Part shown: positions 42,997 through 51,783 of the stretch, piece after piece
How positions within the stretch are numbered: the stretch's first letter is position 1
Layout: each line of letters begins with the position of its first letter
Made by a program: the position numbers and the translations under genes
From: Thalassospira profundimaris WP0211
GTDB lineage: Bacteria > Pseudomonadota > Alphaproteobacteria > Rhodospirillales > Thalassospiraceae
Assembly: GCF_000300275.1 (NCBI RefSeq)
Contig: NZ_AMRN01000004.1
Location: forward strand, 186,001-250,000
Reading direction: 5' to 3'
DNA: 64,000 nucleotides
Notes under the pieces: model-generated
Database searches by the model: none
Told to the model about the DNA's origin: nothing
The model's input: only the letters and a program-made list of their open reading frames with translations

Positions 42997-43278
42997 ATGC
43001 AGCACAGCAGGATGACGCACAAAACCGTGACCTTTGCTCATCCGTTTCACTTGCGCGGACATAGCGATCTGTTTCCACCGGGAAGCTATGTCGTCGATAC
43101 CACCGAAGAACTGATCGAAGGTGTTTCGATTACGGCCTATCGCAGGGTGTCGACCGATTTGCATCTGAAATACAAACATAACGGCATGATGGTTGATCGA
43201 ATTCTTTCCATCAAACCGGTTGATCTTGATATCGCCCTGACACGCGATGCAGATCCGGACCGCCCTGAACATCATTGA
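42997..43278 (+). CDS. Small conserved-type protein, paralogue A
   Basis: The 93-residue protein shares most of its first half with the gene at 43610: HKTVTFAHPFHLRGHSDL and PGSYVVDTTEELIEG against HRTVTFFHPFHLPGHPGL and PGEYEVDTIEKLDPD. It has no signal peptide or membrane segment. The two look like products of a tandem duplication. Similar short proteins (a VTF-x-HPF-x-LPG pattern and a -GxYxVxT- strand pair) are known to me only as hypothetical proteins of Alphaproteobacteria. An in-frame ATG at 43012 is an alternative start. Confidence 0.65.
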   Translation: MQHSRMTHKTVTFAHPFHLRGHSDLFPPGSYVVDTTEELIEGVSITAYRRVSTDLHLKYKHNGMMVDRILSIKPVDLDIALTRDADPDRPEHH

Positions 43279-43382
43279 GCCAGCCATCCTTTGAAATCCG
43301 CCGCATTTTATCCCGCGTTTTTCAAACGTGGATGGCGCACGTATTTGTGCGAAACGTTGTGTTTTGGCCGACCCCCCCCATA

Positions 43383-43388
43383 TATAAT
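43383..43388 (+). promoter_or_regulatory. Candidate -10 element (TATAAT) before the structured leader
   Basis: TATAAT is a perfect -10 word in an otherwise GC-rich stretch. A -35 partner is poor (TGTTTT at 17 bases). Its value is that the hairpin-rich region starts just downstream at 43395. Confidence 0.4.
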
Positions 43389-43394
43389 GTATAC

Positions 43395-43545
43395 ACCGTG
43401 CCTGTTCGCAGGCAGGGTGACACACTTGGCGCCTGACCAATGATGCCTGTGCGTCCCGAGCATATGACACAGGTATCGGCGCCTTACCGAATGACCCGAA
43501 GAGATCGGGGATTGCGGATTTTAAGCCGCCCCAAAGGGGTGAACA
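43395..43545 (+). ncRNA. Structured leader or small RNA upstream of paralogue B
   Basis: Four possible hairpins are visible in 150 bases. (1) TGCCTG/CAGGCA at 43399-43414 has a TTCG tetraloop. (2) A ten-bp stem joins 43442-43451 and 43468-43477 (one G-U), with GGCGCC at 43428-43433 and 43478-43483 as an outer stem. (3) CCCGA/TCGGG lies at 43495-43509. (4) CCCC/GGGG lies at 43529-43539. The region has no matching gene, lies behind a TATAAT word and ends about 65 bases before paralogue B. I cannot match it to a known riboswitch; a stable untranslated leader is the minimum reading. Confidence 0.5.
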
Positions 43546-43609
43546 CTCAAAACAAAATCAGATCCGCACCTTCAAGGTCATCTTCCGGATGCTCGAAGGA
43601 GCCATGATC

Positions 43610-43942
43610 ATGAGCATAACCCGCACAACCCATCGTACGGTGACGTTCTTTCATCCGTTCCACTTGCCCGGTCATCCCGGGCTGCTTTCGCCTGGCGAGT
43701 ATGAAGTCGACACCATTGAAAAGCTTGATCCCGATGCAGCAATGCGCAGCTACATCAAGCTGGAATGTCATGTCCATCTCTGGGCGAAGGAGGACATGAA
43801 GGACGGCATCGACGTCCTGATGGTCGAACCGCAGGTGCTTGAAGCTGCCCTTGCCCTTGATTCCGATCCGTTGCGTGAAGATGAACGCAATCAGATGATC
43901 AAATCCTTTGGCGGCAGGCCAACGGATAACGCCGCCGCCTGA
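43610..43942 (+). CDS. Small conserved-type protein, paralogue B
   Basis: The 110-residue protein has the same N-terminal design as paralogue A (HRTVTFFHPFHLPGHPG, GEYEVDTIEKLD) but a longer, more acidic C-terminus (LALDSDPLREDERNQMIKSF). The ATG at 43610 has GGAG nine bases upstream; frames from 43589 and 43604 lack suitable spacing. Function is unknown. The long structured region upstream suggests post-transcriptional control. Confidence 0.65.
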   Translation: MSITRTTHRTVTFFHPFHLPGHPGLLSPGEYEVDTIEKLDPDAAMRSYIKLECHVHLWAKEDMKDGIDVLMVEPQVLEAALALDSDPLREDERNQMIKSFGGRPTDNAAA

Positions 43943-44043
43943 CGGCATGCCAAGCCGAAAGGGCGCAGCATAAAGCACCCCGGGCAGAGAACGTTATCAA
44001 CTGATCGCGTCCCAACATCTCCGCCCTGCATATGATCATGGAT

Positions 44044-44715
44044 TTATAGCAACCAGAATACTGGTTTCAGCCACCCGTGATCTTGCAAAATTTTGACACC
44101 TTCCAACACAGGAATGGCCATCCAGAACCACATCGCATCGCGGGTGGTCGCCAAAAACAGGGCCGGTCGGCACAAAATCTCTTTCTCGTCACGCCAGCGG
44201 AACCATGTCGGGCGAAAACGCGGAACCGTATTCACATAGCGTTTGAATGCCCGGCCAAACCGCTCCGCCAGCATGGCTTCTTCACGCAGCACCACATGCC
44301 GGAACACCGCCCAGCACAAAACAGCCGAGACCAGCCCGATGGCAATACTGCCGGTCTGGGCACCGGCACCAAATGCACCGATGAAGCTGAAAACATAAAG
44401 CGGGTTTCGACACATCGAATAAGGACCGGACGTCACCAGTTCGGTCTTTTTGCGCCCGCCAATATAAAGCGAACACCAACCCCGCCCCACGATGCAGACC
44501 ATGATCGCCATCATCCCGATAACCTGGATGGTGTGGTGCGATACACTGCTACGATCAAATCCTGCGCGGGTAAAACAAACCAGTGCCAAAAGCAGCACAA
44601 CACCGACGCGAAGCGTCCATTTTCGATAGCGCTGAATGCGCTGTAAATCTTTCGCCGCGTGCGCGTCTGTTGCAGAATTTAAACTGGGTTGAATGATAAA
44701 GCGTGGTTGCAGCAT
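44044..44715 (-). CDS. Isoprenylcysteine carboxyl methyltransferase (ICMT)-like membrane protein
   Basis: The 223-residue protein has four or five membrane segments. The family signals are VTSGPYSMCRNPLYVFSFIG, in which the RNP and preceding residues bind SAM, and the downstream REEAMLAERFGRAFKRYVNTVPRFRP, similar to the conserved E-E-x-x-L-x-x-x-F-G-x-x-Y motif. Bacterial members methylate lipids or small molecules, not prenyl proteins; the substrate is unknown. AAGGGGG six bases before the ATG at 44715 sets the start. It lies 39 bases downstream of the AraC-type gene and may share its transcript. Confidence 0.82.
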   Translation of the reverse strand: MLQPRFIIQPSLNSATDAHAAKDLQRIQRYRKWTLRVGVVLLLALVCFTRAGFDRSSVSHHTIQVIGMMAIMVCIVGRGWCSLYIGGRKKTELVTSGPYSMCRNPLYVFSFIGAFGAGAQTGSIAIGLVSAVLCWAVFRHVVLREEAMLAERFGRAFKRYVNTVPRFRPTWFRWRDEKEILCRPALFLATTRDAMWFWMAIPVLEGVKILQDHGWLKPVFWLL

Positions 44716-44754
44716 GTATGCCCCCTTGGGAAAAAGAGGCCACAGCATCTGCGA

Positions 44755-46050
44755 TCACCCGATCTTTGGCGTCCAATGCTGTTGATCCGGTCCTGCAATT
44801 GGCGGTTCGGACGTCACCGACGCGGACAACACTTCCCGCCTTGCTGCCTCGCGCACCGCACTTGGGGTTTCACCCGTGATTTTCTTGAAGGCCAGATTAA
44901 AGGTCGATTTCGAATTGAACCCGACACTTAGCGCGATATCAAGAATGGTACGATCAGGCTCAAGCACCAGAACCGACCGCGCTTCACGGATACGCGCGGC
45001 ATTGACGAAATCAAAGAAGCTTTTGCCGACATGATGATTAAGCACATAGGACAGCTGATTGGGTGTTATGCCAACCGCACGCGCCAGTTTCGGCAAGGAC
45101 ACCAGCGGATCGAGAAGAATATCCCCTCGCGCCTGAATGTCTTTAAGGCGCGCCAACGCCCGGTCGACACCATCGGGATCAAGCAACGGACGCGGGGCAA
45201 CAGCATCAGGCGCGCCATCATCGGCCACAGGTGCATTCGGGGGCAAATTTCCACTTGTTGAAGGGGCGCGTTCGCTCTGCAACTCATCTGCTTCATCCAC
45301 GTCATCGGACATATCGTCTGATGGCCAATCGGGCATCACAAACAGCGCCGGCTGCGTTGCTATTTCATAGCTCATGGCGAACAGAACCAATACCAGGGCG
45401 ATCTCGCTGCCAAATAGTTCCGGGTTTTCTGGCAGGTAAAGACCAACGATCTTTCCAACCGCAACCGTGATGAAAACGAATGTCAGCCCGCCCAGCACAA
45501 CACAGATCCAGCGCTGCATGACCTTGCGATCGGCGCCAAGCTGTTCTTCGGCTTGCCGCTGATAGCGCCATGCAATGCGCCACAACAGCACCAGATAAAT
45601 CGCGATCTGCACAAAGATCGCCACCCAGCAAAAAGCTTCGACCAGTTCACCTGTGGTATATGCGCCGCTGCCAAGAACCGCGCCGCCGCCGCCATGGATC
45701 ACAACCCAAGCAGTCAGGTTAAACACCACCAGCAGCAAAACAAAATGCCCCCACGGACGGCGGGACGGATTGCCGGAAATCTCGCGGAAATACAGATAGA
45801 TTGCCGGCCCAATGGCGAAATTGATTGGTTTGAAAAGCAACTCAAAGAAGCCGTTAAAATCGGCCGACACAAGCGGATCGGCGACATCTTCGATCAGGTT
45901 AAGCGCAACACCGGCAATAAACAGCATCATCCATCGGTTGGCCCCAAAGGCACGCGAACCTTCGGACCGCAGGATCAGACACAGGAACACCGCCTGCACC
46001 ACGCCAACGGCTGCGACCACAACACTTACATAATGCGTCCAACCGGTCAT
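44755..46050 (-). CDS. AraC-type regulator with N-terminal membrane domain
   Basis: The 431-residue protein has about seven hydrophobic helices in the first 245 residues, then an acidic, proline-containing linker (about 250-300), then an AraC-type DNA-binding domain (about 305-410). The last contains LPKLARAVGITPNQLSYVLN and RTILDIALSVGFNSKSTFNLA, the two helix-turn-helix units. It resembles sensor proteins that read lipid or peptide signals at the membrane and act directly on DNA. It is divergent from the PadR gene, sharing a 398-base region with it. Confidence 0.85.
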   Translation of the reverse strand: MTGWTHYVSVVVAAVGVVQAVFLCLILRSEGSRAFGANRWMMLFIAGVALNLIEDVADPLVSADFNGFFELLFKPINFAIGPAIYLYFREISGNPSRRPWGHFVLLLVVFNLTAWVVIHGGGGAVLGSGAYTTGELVEAFCWVAIFVQIAIYLVLLWRIAWRYQRQAEEQLGADRKVMQRWICVVLGGLTFVFITVAVGKIVGLYLPENPELFGSEIALVLVLFAMSYEIATQPALFVMPDWPSDDMSDDVDEADELQSERAPSTSGNLPPNAPVADDGAPDAVAPRPLLDPDGVDRALARLKDIQARGDILLDPLVSLPKLARAVGITPNQLSYVLNHHVGKSFFDFVNAARIREARSVLVLEPDRTILDIALSVGFNSKSTFNLAFKKITGETPSAVREAARREVLSASVTSEPPIAGPDQQHWTPKIG

Positions 46051-46448
46051 TCCGGCGTACTCCTGATTTTTCAGATGGCTCTTCAGACGGCGAACTATGT
46101 TCGGCCCAATCGACTATATCGTTTCAATAGACCCAATCGGACACTATCGGCGTCCGATTATGCACAGGCGGACGCCGCCCAGGATCGAGTTTGCGAAAGT
46201 GATCACCCGATGGCCACAGATACCCCGACCCCGTGGCCGATCATCACAACAATCATGTTGTAACACGAACCAAACATGCTTCGTCCAGATTGAAGGGCTG
46301 TCACAAAAGGTTCCATCATATTTATTTGACTATATCGAATTGATATATGATATTTCGATATATATCGGATTGATATAGTCGTTTTGGCACCTTCCCCCGC
46401 CGCGGCATACTCAGTCCCGGATGCGTAAATAAGGATACAGAACACAAG
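46051..46448. promoter_or_regulatory. Divergent control region between the AraC-type and PadR genes
   Basis: This region holds two copies of a 17-bp near-palindrome, TATATCGNATTGATATA, at 46331-46347 and 46361-46377, exactly 30 bp apart. A looser copy (TATATCGTTTCAATAGA) lies at 46115-46131. The pattern is typical of an AT-rich operator, and PadR proteins bind such dyads. The likely role is autoregulation of padR and control of the RND genes. A clear -10/-35 pair could not be fixed; TTGACT at 46326 overlaps the left copy. Confidence 0.65.
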
Positions 46449-47033
46449 ATGGACGTACGTACTTTATGTCTGGGTGCCCTGATGGGCGGCGAGGCAACAG
46501 GATATGAAATCCGCAAGATGTTTGAAGATGGCACATTCAGCCATTTTCAAATCGCGTCCCTTGGTTCGATCTATCCGGCCCTGACCAAACTGACTCAGGA
46601 CGGTCTGGTGACATTTGTTGAACATGAACAGGAAAACAGACCGGACAAGAAGATCTATCAACTGACATCCGAAGGACGTCGCACATTCCTGCGCACGTTG
46701 TTGCAGACCAGACCGGCCGAGGATCGTTATCGTTCCGACATTTTGTTCATGCTGACCTTTGCCGAAGAAATGCCGATTGAACTGACCGAGGCGCTGATTG
46801 ATGAATTTGCTGCCCGTCATGAATTGATGAGCCAACAGATTGATCCGGAAAACACCGACAAACCGGCGCATCAAAAATCAAATGCCCGCGATGAAAACGG
46901 CGAACTCAGACCGGGATGCTGTTTCGTTGCCGGACTGGGGCAGGCCATGCGCAATGCGACGCTGAAGTTTATTCGCGAAAACAAGCAGGGCCTGCTTGAT
47001 GAGTTAAAGGCGCGCAAGACCAACAAGTCCTAG
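46449..47033 (+). CDS. PadR family transcriptional regulator
   Basis: The 194-residue protein has a winged helix at residues 1-85 (LMGGEATGYEIRKMFEDGTF, SLGSIYPALTKLTQDGLV) and an extended helical C-terminal domain typical of PadR (Vir_act_alpha_C-like). It should bind the repeated dyad just upstream and repress itself and the following RND efflux genes. The long C-terminal region includes a short CCFVAG segment with cysteines. The ATG follows a weak ribosome site (AGGATACAGAACACAAG). Confidence 0.88.
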   Translation: MDVRTLCLGALMGGEATGYEIRKMFEDGTFSHFQIASLGSIYPALTKLTQDGLVTFVEHEQENRPDKKIYQLTSEGRRTFLRTLLQTRPAEDRYRSDILFMLTFAEEMPIELTEALIDEFAARHELMSQQIDPENTDKPAHQKSNARDENGELRPGCCFVAGLGQAMRNATLKFIRENKQGLLDELKARKTNKS

Positions 47034-47117
47034 GACGAAACCGAACGCTGTGCGCAAGACGTGCCCAACAGAGCCACTGACGCATTCCGATAGCGGAAGA
47101 TTTGAGGGAACAGAACA

Positions 47118-48305
47118 ATGAATGCTTCACGCCTGATCGCCATTCTACTGGTCGTTGGGACCGTTATATGGATCGGCAGTGCCTATTTGACCGGCGAGGA
47201 TGCGCCTGCGCAAAACGAACAAAGCGCGGCCGCAAACCCGGCAAACGAAAGTGCGGCGGAGAAACCGCATGCCAGCGTGCGCACGATTACCAGCCGCGCG
47301 GTCGATCACGTCGATCATCTGCGCATTACCGGGCGCACCGAGGCGGTCATTTCTGTTGATATCCGTGCTGAAACCGAAGCGCGCGTGATTGAAATCGGCG
47401 CGATCAAGGGTCAGGCAGTCCAAAAGGGTGATCTGATTGCCCGCCTTGAAGTCGGGGACCGTCAGGCCCGCGTTGCCAAGGCCCGCGCCCTTGTCGCGCA
47501 GCGTGAACTCGAACATTCGGCGGCTGAAAGCCTGGCTGAGAAAAATTACCGCTCCAAAACCGGCGTTGCCGAGGCGCTTGCCCTTCTCGAAGAAGCACGC
47601 GCCGACCTGACCATCGCACGCACGGAGCTCGGCAATACCGAAATCCGCGCGCCGTTTGATGGCATTGTCGAAGAACGCCCGGCCGAGGTCGGTGACCTTT
47701 TATCCATTGGTGATCCGGTCGCGACCCTTATTCAGGGTGACCCGATGCTGGTTGTGGCCCAGGTGCCGGAACATTCGATCCGTGCGATTGATCTTGGCCA
47801 GCTTGCCAATGTCACCCTGTTTGATGGCAGCACCCATGACGGCATCGTGCGCTATACCGCGCGCGTTTCAGATAACGACACCCGCACCTTCCGGGTTGAG
47901 GTGGAGATCGATAACGCCGATCTGCGCATCCCCGATGGCATGACGGCAGAGCTTGAAATCCCGGTCGGCACCAAGCGTGCCCATCTGGTGACGTCTTCTG
48001 TCCTGACGCTAAATGACGCGGGCGAGCTTGGTGTTCGCTCGATCGTTGATGACAACAAGGTCGATTTCCTCCCCGTTGAACTTCAGGGTGGTACACGTGA
48101 ACGCATCTGGATCGGCGGTCTGCCCGAAGAGTTCGAACTGATCGTGGTCGGCCATGACTGGGTCAAGGAAGGTGCGACCGTCGATGTCGTCCATCTGGAA
48201 ACCGACAAGGACGGCCTGCCGATCATGCAGGATAGCGAAGCCCCCGGGGCTGTTCCCGGGGCTGAAGATACTGCCACCACCCTTTCGGAAAATGCCGCGC
48301 AGTAA
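47118..48305 (+). CDS. RND efflux periplasmic adaptor (HlyD/AcrA-like)
   Basis: The 395-residue protein has one N-terminal membrane anchor (LIAILLVVGTVIWIGSAYL), then lipoyl/hairpin segments VDIRAETEARVIEIGAIKGQ and EIRAPFDGIVEERPAEVGDL, and a beta-barrel region ending in VVGHDWVKEGATVDVV. It links the inner-membrane pump to an outer-membrane channel. No lipoprotein Cys is present, so it stays anchored by the N-terminal helix. GAGGGAACAGAACA before the ATG is a good ribosome site. It lies 84 bases after padR and 24 before the permease gene. Confidence 0.92.
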   Translation: MNASRLIAILLVVGTVIWIGSAYLTGEDAPAQNEQSAAANPANESAAEKPHASVRTITSRAVDHVDHLRITGRTEAVISVDIRAETEARVIEIGAIKGQAVQKGDLIARLEVGDRQARVAKARALVAQRELEHSAAESLAEKNYRSKTGVAEALALLEEARADLTIARTELGNTEIRAPFDGIVEERPAEVGDLLSIGDPVATLIQGDPMLVVAQVPEHSIRAIDLGQLANVTLFDGSTHDGIVRYTARVSDNDTRTFRVEVEIDNADLRIPDGMTAELEIPVGTKRAHLVTSSVLTLNDAGELGVRSIVDDNKVDFLPVELQGGTRERIWIGGLPEEFELIVVGHDWVKEGATVDVVHLETDKDGLPIMQDSEAPGAVPGAEDTATTLSENAAQ

Positions 48306-48329
48306 GCGCGTATCATGAGGAGATGAAAA

Positions 48330-51300
48330 ATGTCCCTGATTGATCACGCGCTTAATCGTTCGCGCACCGTCATTCTGGTTCTGGTCCTGCTACTTGTTAC
48401 AGGCTGGGTTGGCTATAACACCATCCCGAAGGAAGCCGACCCAGACGTTCAGATCCCGGTTCTGTACGTCACCATGCATCATGACGGCGTCTCGCCCGAA
48501 GATGCCGAACGCCTTCTTTTGCGCCCAATGGAACAGGAACTCCGTTCCATCGAAGGTGTGAAGGAAATGCGATCGCAAGCCTATCAGGACGGCGCATCGG
48601 TCACGCTTGAATTCTATTCCGATGTCGAGATTGACGAGGCGCTGGCAGATGTTCGCGAACGGGTCGATATCGCCAAATCCGAACTGCCCGATGAAACCGA
48701 TGACCCCGAAGTGCACGAGGTCAACCTGTCGCTGTTCCCGGTTCTGGTCGTGACCCTTTCGGGGGACGTGCCCGAACGCGCGCTGCTGCGCATGGCGCGT
48801 GACCTCAAAGACGCGATTGAAGGCCTGCCTGCCGTTCTGGAAGCCAATCTGGCGGGCGAGCGTGAAGAACTCGTCGAATTCATCATTGATCCGATGAAGA
48901 TCGAGGCCTATCGCCTCAATGGCGTCGATATCGTCACCCTGGTGCGGAACTCCAACGCGCTGGTCGCGGCTGGCGCGGTTGATACCGGCAGTGGCCGCTT
49001 TAACATCAAGGTCCCCGGCCTCTTTGAAAGCGTGAATGATATCCTTGATATGCCGCTTCTGGTCGATGGCGATTCCGTTATCCGCTTCCGCGATATCGGT
49101 GATGTGCGCCGGACCTTCAAGGATGCCGAAAGCTTTGCGCGCCTTAATGGGGAACCGGCAATTGCGATCGAGGTTTCCAAGCGTGTCGGCGAAAACATCA
49201 TCGAAGTTATTGATGCCATCAAGGCCACTACGGCCGAGGCACAACAAGCCTTCCCGCCCAACCTGACGATCAGCTATTCGCAGGACAAGTCATCTGACAT
49301 CCGCACCATGCTGACCGATCTGCAAAACAGCGTGATCCTTGCGATCCTGCTGGTGATGGTGGTCGTGATCTGGTCGCTTGGCTGGCGTTCGGGCCTTTTG
49401 GTCGGTCTTGCCATTCCGGGATCGTTCCTGACCGCGATCCTTGTGCTGTGGGCGCTGGGGATGACGGTCAATATTGTTGTTCTGTTCAGCCTTATTCTTG
49501 CCGTCGGGATGCTGGTTGATGGCGCGATTGTGGTCACCGAATATGCCGACCGCAAAATGATCGAAGGCCTGCATCGCAAACAAGCCTATCCGCTTGCAGC
49601 CAAACGCATGGCACTTCCGATCATTGCATCGACCGCGACGACGCTTGCCGCCTTCCTGCCGCTGGCATTCTGGCCGGATGTGGTTGGCGAATTCATGAAG
49701 TTCCTGCCGATCACGGTGCTGTTCACCCTGACCGCGTCGCTTGCCATGGCATTGATCTTTGTGCCCACAGTTGGCGCATGGTTTGGCAAACCGGGCAGCC
49801 AGAACAATGAAAGCCTGGAAGCCATTGCAGCTGATCATGGCGATGACATCGAAAAGGTCAAAGGCGGCACCGGCGTTTATGTCCGGATGCTAAAGACCTG
49901 CCTGCGGTTCTACTGGCTGATTGTGCCTGCGGCCTTTGTGGTTCTGATTTCTGTCTGGGCGGCATTTGGTCAACTGGGCAAGGGTGTTGAGTTCTTCCCG
50001 TCTGTTGAACCCGAAGTCGCCATTGTTCAGGTCCGCGCACGCGGCAACATGTCCTATTACCAGCAGGACACTCTGCTGCGCGAAGTTGAAAACCGCATTC
50101 TGGCCCTTGATACCCATCACGAAGGCGAGAACTGGTTTGATACCGTCTATGCCCGTTCCGGGTCCGGTGCAGGTGGTAACGAAGCTGCCGAAGACGTGAT
50201 TGGTGTCGTTCAGCTTGAATATGCCGATTGGCAGACCCGCCCCAAGGCGAGTGAGATCGAAAAGCGCATTCTGGCCGATACCGCCGATCTGGCCGGTATC
50301 CAGATCGAGGTCCGCGCACAGGAAGCAGGCCCGCCGCAAGGCAAGGACATCCAAATCCAGTTGCGGTCCTTCTATCCGGAACTGCTTGATCAGACTGCGA
50401 CCATGCTGATGACGGGCCTTCAGGATATGGGCGGTCTTTACAACTTCGAAGACGGCAAATCGCCCCCGGGCATTGACTGGGAATATAGCGTTGACCGTGC
50501 ACAGGCGCTGAAATTCGGGGCCGATATCACACAGATTGGCAATGTCGTCAAACTGGTGACCAATGGCATCAATTTCTCGACCTATCGCCCGGATGATTCG
50601 ACGGAGGAGATCGATATTGTCGGACGCTACCCGGCAAAATATCGCTCGCTTGAGGAATTGCAAAACCTCAAGATCGTGACGGACAAGGGTTTGGTGCCGA
50701 TGGCCAACTTCATCAAACGCACGCCCATGCCCAAGACCGGCACACTCCATCGTGTTGACAGCCGCCGCACCCTGACCGTCAAGGCAGACGTGCAGGAAGG
50801 TGTTCTGGTCGATACCAAGCTTGGTGAGGTCAAAGAATGGATGAGCACCCTTGCGATCGATCCGCGCATTTCGGTCGAGTTCAAGGGTCAGGATGAAGAA
50901 CAGAAGAAGTCGGCCGAGTTCCTGCAAAACGCCTTTTCGGTGGCACTGTTCATCATGTTCATCATTCTGGTCACCCAGTTTAACAGCATCTCAAGTTCGC
51001 TTCTGATCATGATCGCGATCATCATGTCGACGGCGGGCGTGTTCCTCGGATTGATGCTGACCGGGCAGGCCTTTTCGATTGTCATGAACGGGATCGGCAT
51101 TGTCGCGCTGGCCGGGATTGTCGTGAACAACAACATCGTTCTGATCGATACGTTCGACCGGCTCAAGCACACCGCCAGCAGCATCGAAGCAGCCATCCTG
51201 CAAACCGGCGCACAGCGTTTGCGTCCGGTGATGCTGACCACGGTGACGACCATTCTTGGTCTGGTGCCGATGGTGCTGCAGATCAATATCGACTTTGCTG

Positions 51301-51524
51301 CGCGCGATGTATCGGTTGGCGCACCTTCCACGCAATGGTGGGTGCAACTTTCGACCTCCATCGCGTTTGGTCTGGCCTTTGCCACGGCACTTACGCTGGT
51401 CTTCACGCCCTGTGCGCTGATGGCGCGTCACAAGCTGGGCGGGCTGATGCGAAAGATCAAGCCGCGCCTCGCAAAACCGTTCAGCGCAGGCCTGCCAAAA
51501 GGCCCGACTGACCAGACCAGCTAA
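48330..51524 (+). CDS. RND efflux permease (AcrB-like)
   Basis: The 1064-residue protein is an inner-membrane proton-driven exporter with twelve membrane segments and two large periplasmic loops. The TM4 proton-relay motif reads GMLVDGAIVVTEYADRK, with one Asp where AcrB has two. The TM10 region reads GIVVNNNIVLIDTFDRL, without the usual Lys. Both variations are common in a sub-group of RND pumps and do not imply loss of function. Substrates are unknown. AGGAGA precedes the ATG. No TolC-like gene follows, so the outer-membrane channel must be shared or encoded elsewhere. Confidence 0.92.
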   Translation: MSLIDHALNRSRTVILVLVLLLVTGWVGYNTIPKEADPDVQIPVLYVTMHHDGVSPEDAERLLLRPMEQELRSIEGVKEMRSQAYQDGASVTLEFYSDVEIDEALADVRERVDIAKSELPDETDDPEVHEVNLSLFPVLVVTLSGDVPERALLRMARDLKDAIEGLPAVLEANLAGEREELVEFIIDPMKIEAYRLNGVDIVTLVRNSNALVAAGAVDTGSGRFNIKVPGLFESVNDILDMPLLVDGDSVIRFRDIGDVRRTFKDAESFARLNGEPAIAIEVSKRVGENIIEVIDAIKATTAEAQQAFPPNLTISYSQDKSSDIRTMLTDLQNSVILAILLVMVVVIWSLGWRSGLLVGLAIPGSFLTAILVLWALGMTVNIVVLFSLILAVGMLVDGAIVVTEYADRKMIEGLHRKQAYPLAAKRMALPIIASTATTLAAFLPLAFWPDVVGEFMKFLPITVLFTLTASLAMALIFVPTVGAWFGKPGSQNNESLEAIAADHGDDIEKVKGGTGVYVRMLKTCLRFYWLIVPAAFVVLISVWAAFGQLGKGVEFFPSVEPEVAIVQVRARGNMSYYQQDTLLREVENRILALDTHHEGENWFDTVYARSGSGAGGNEAAEDVIGVVQLEYADWQTRPKASEIEKRILADTADLAGIQIEVRAQEAGPPQGKDIQIQLRSFYPELLDQTATMLMTGLQDMGGLYNFEDGKSPPGIDWEYSVDRAQALKFGADITQIGNVVKLVTNGINFSTYRPDDSTEEIDIVGRYPAKYRSLEELQNLKIVTDKGLVPMANFIKRTPMPKTGTLHRVDSRRTLTVKADVQEGVLVDTKLGEVKEWMSTLAIDPRISVEFKGQDEEQKKSAEFLQNAFSVALFIMFIILVTQFNSISSSLLIMIAIIMSTAGVFLGLMLTGQAFSIVMNGIGIVALAGIVVNNNIVLIDTFDRLKHTASSIEAAILQTGAQRLRPVMLTTVTTILGLVPMVLQINIDFAARDVSVGAPSTQWWVQLSTSIAFGLAFATALTLVFTPCALMARHKLGGLMRKIKPRLAKPFSAGLPKGPTDQTS

Positions 51525-51569
51525 CCCCATAGCCGCGCGCTTTTTCCCCCGACCCCGCCGCGCGGTTAC

Positions 51570-51604
51570 ACCGGCCCCCTTCCCCGGGGGCCGGTGACTT
51601 TTTA
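51570..51604 (+). terminator. Terminator after the RND operon
   Basis: A ten-bp stem ACCGGCCCCC/GGGGGCCGGT with a six-base loop is followed, after GAC, by TTTTTAT. It lies 46 bases past the permease stop and closes the efflux operon. Confidence 0.87.
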
Positions 51605-51783
51605 TCCCGGCAATACTGCAACGTGAATGGAGCGCGCTTGCTATATCATTATTTTATAACTATATGATTTTTCGCTTCGAACATGATCGGGCGGAGGTGG
51701 CGAATACACACTTTCCTAAGGATTTTAGAAGTATTTTATCATTATTCGTCACAACTGATTTCCGCCGGAATCAAAGGAACTGC

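Noticed and set aside
51638-51668. Another PadR-type dyad (TATATCATTATTTTATAACTATATG-like stretch is AT-rich) before the solute-binding-like gene
   Set aside because: Not a true inverted copy of TATATCGNATTGATATA; only general AT-richness and a possible poor promoter.
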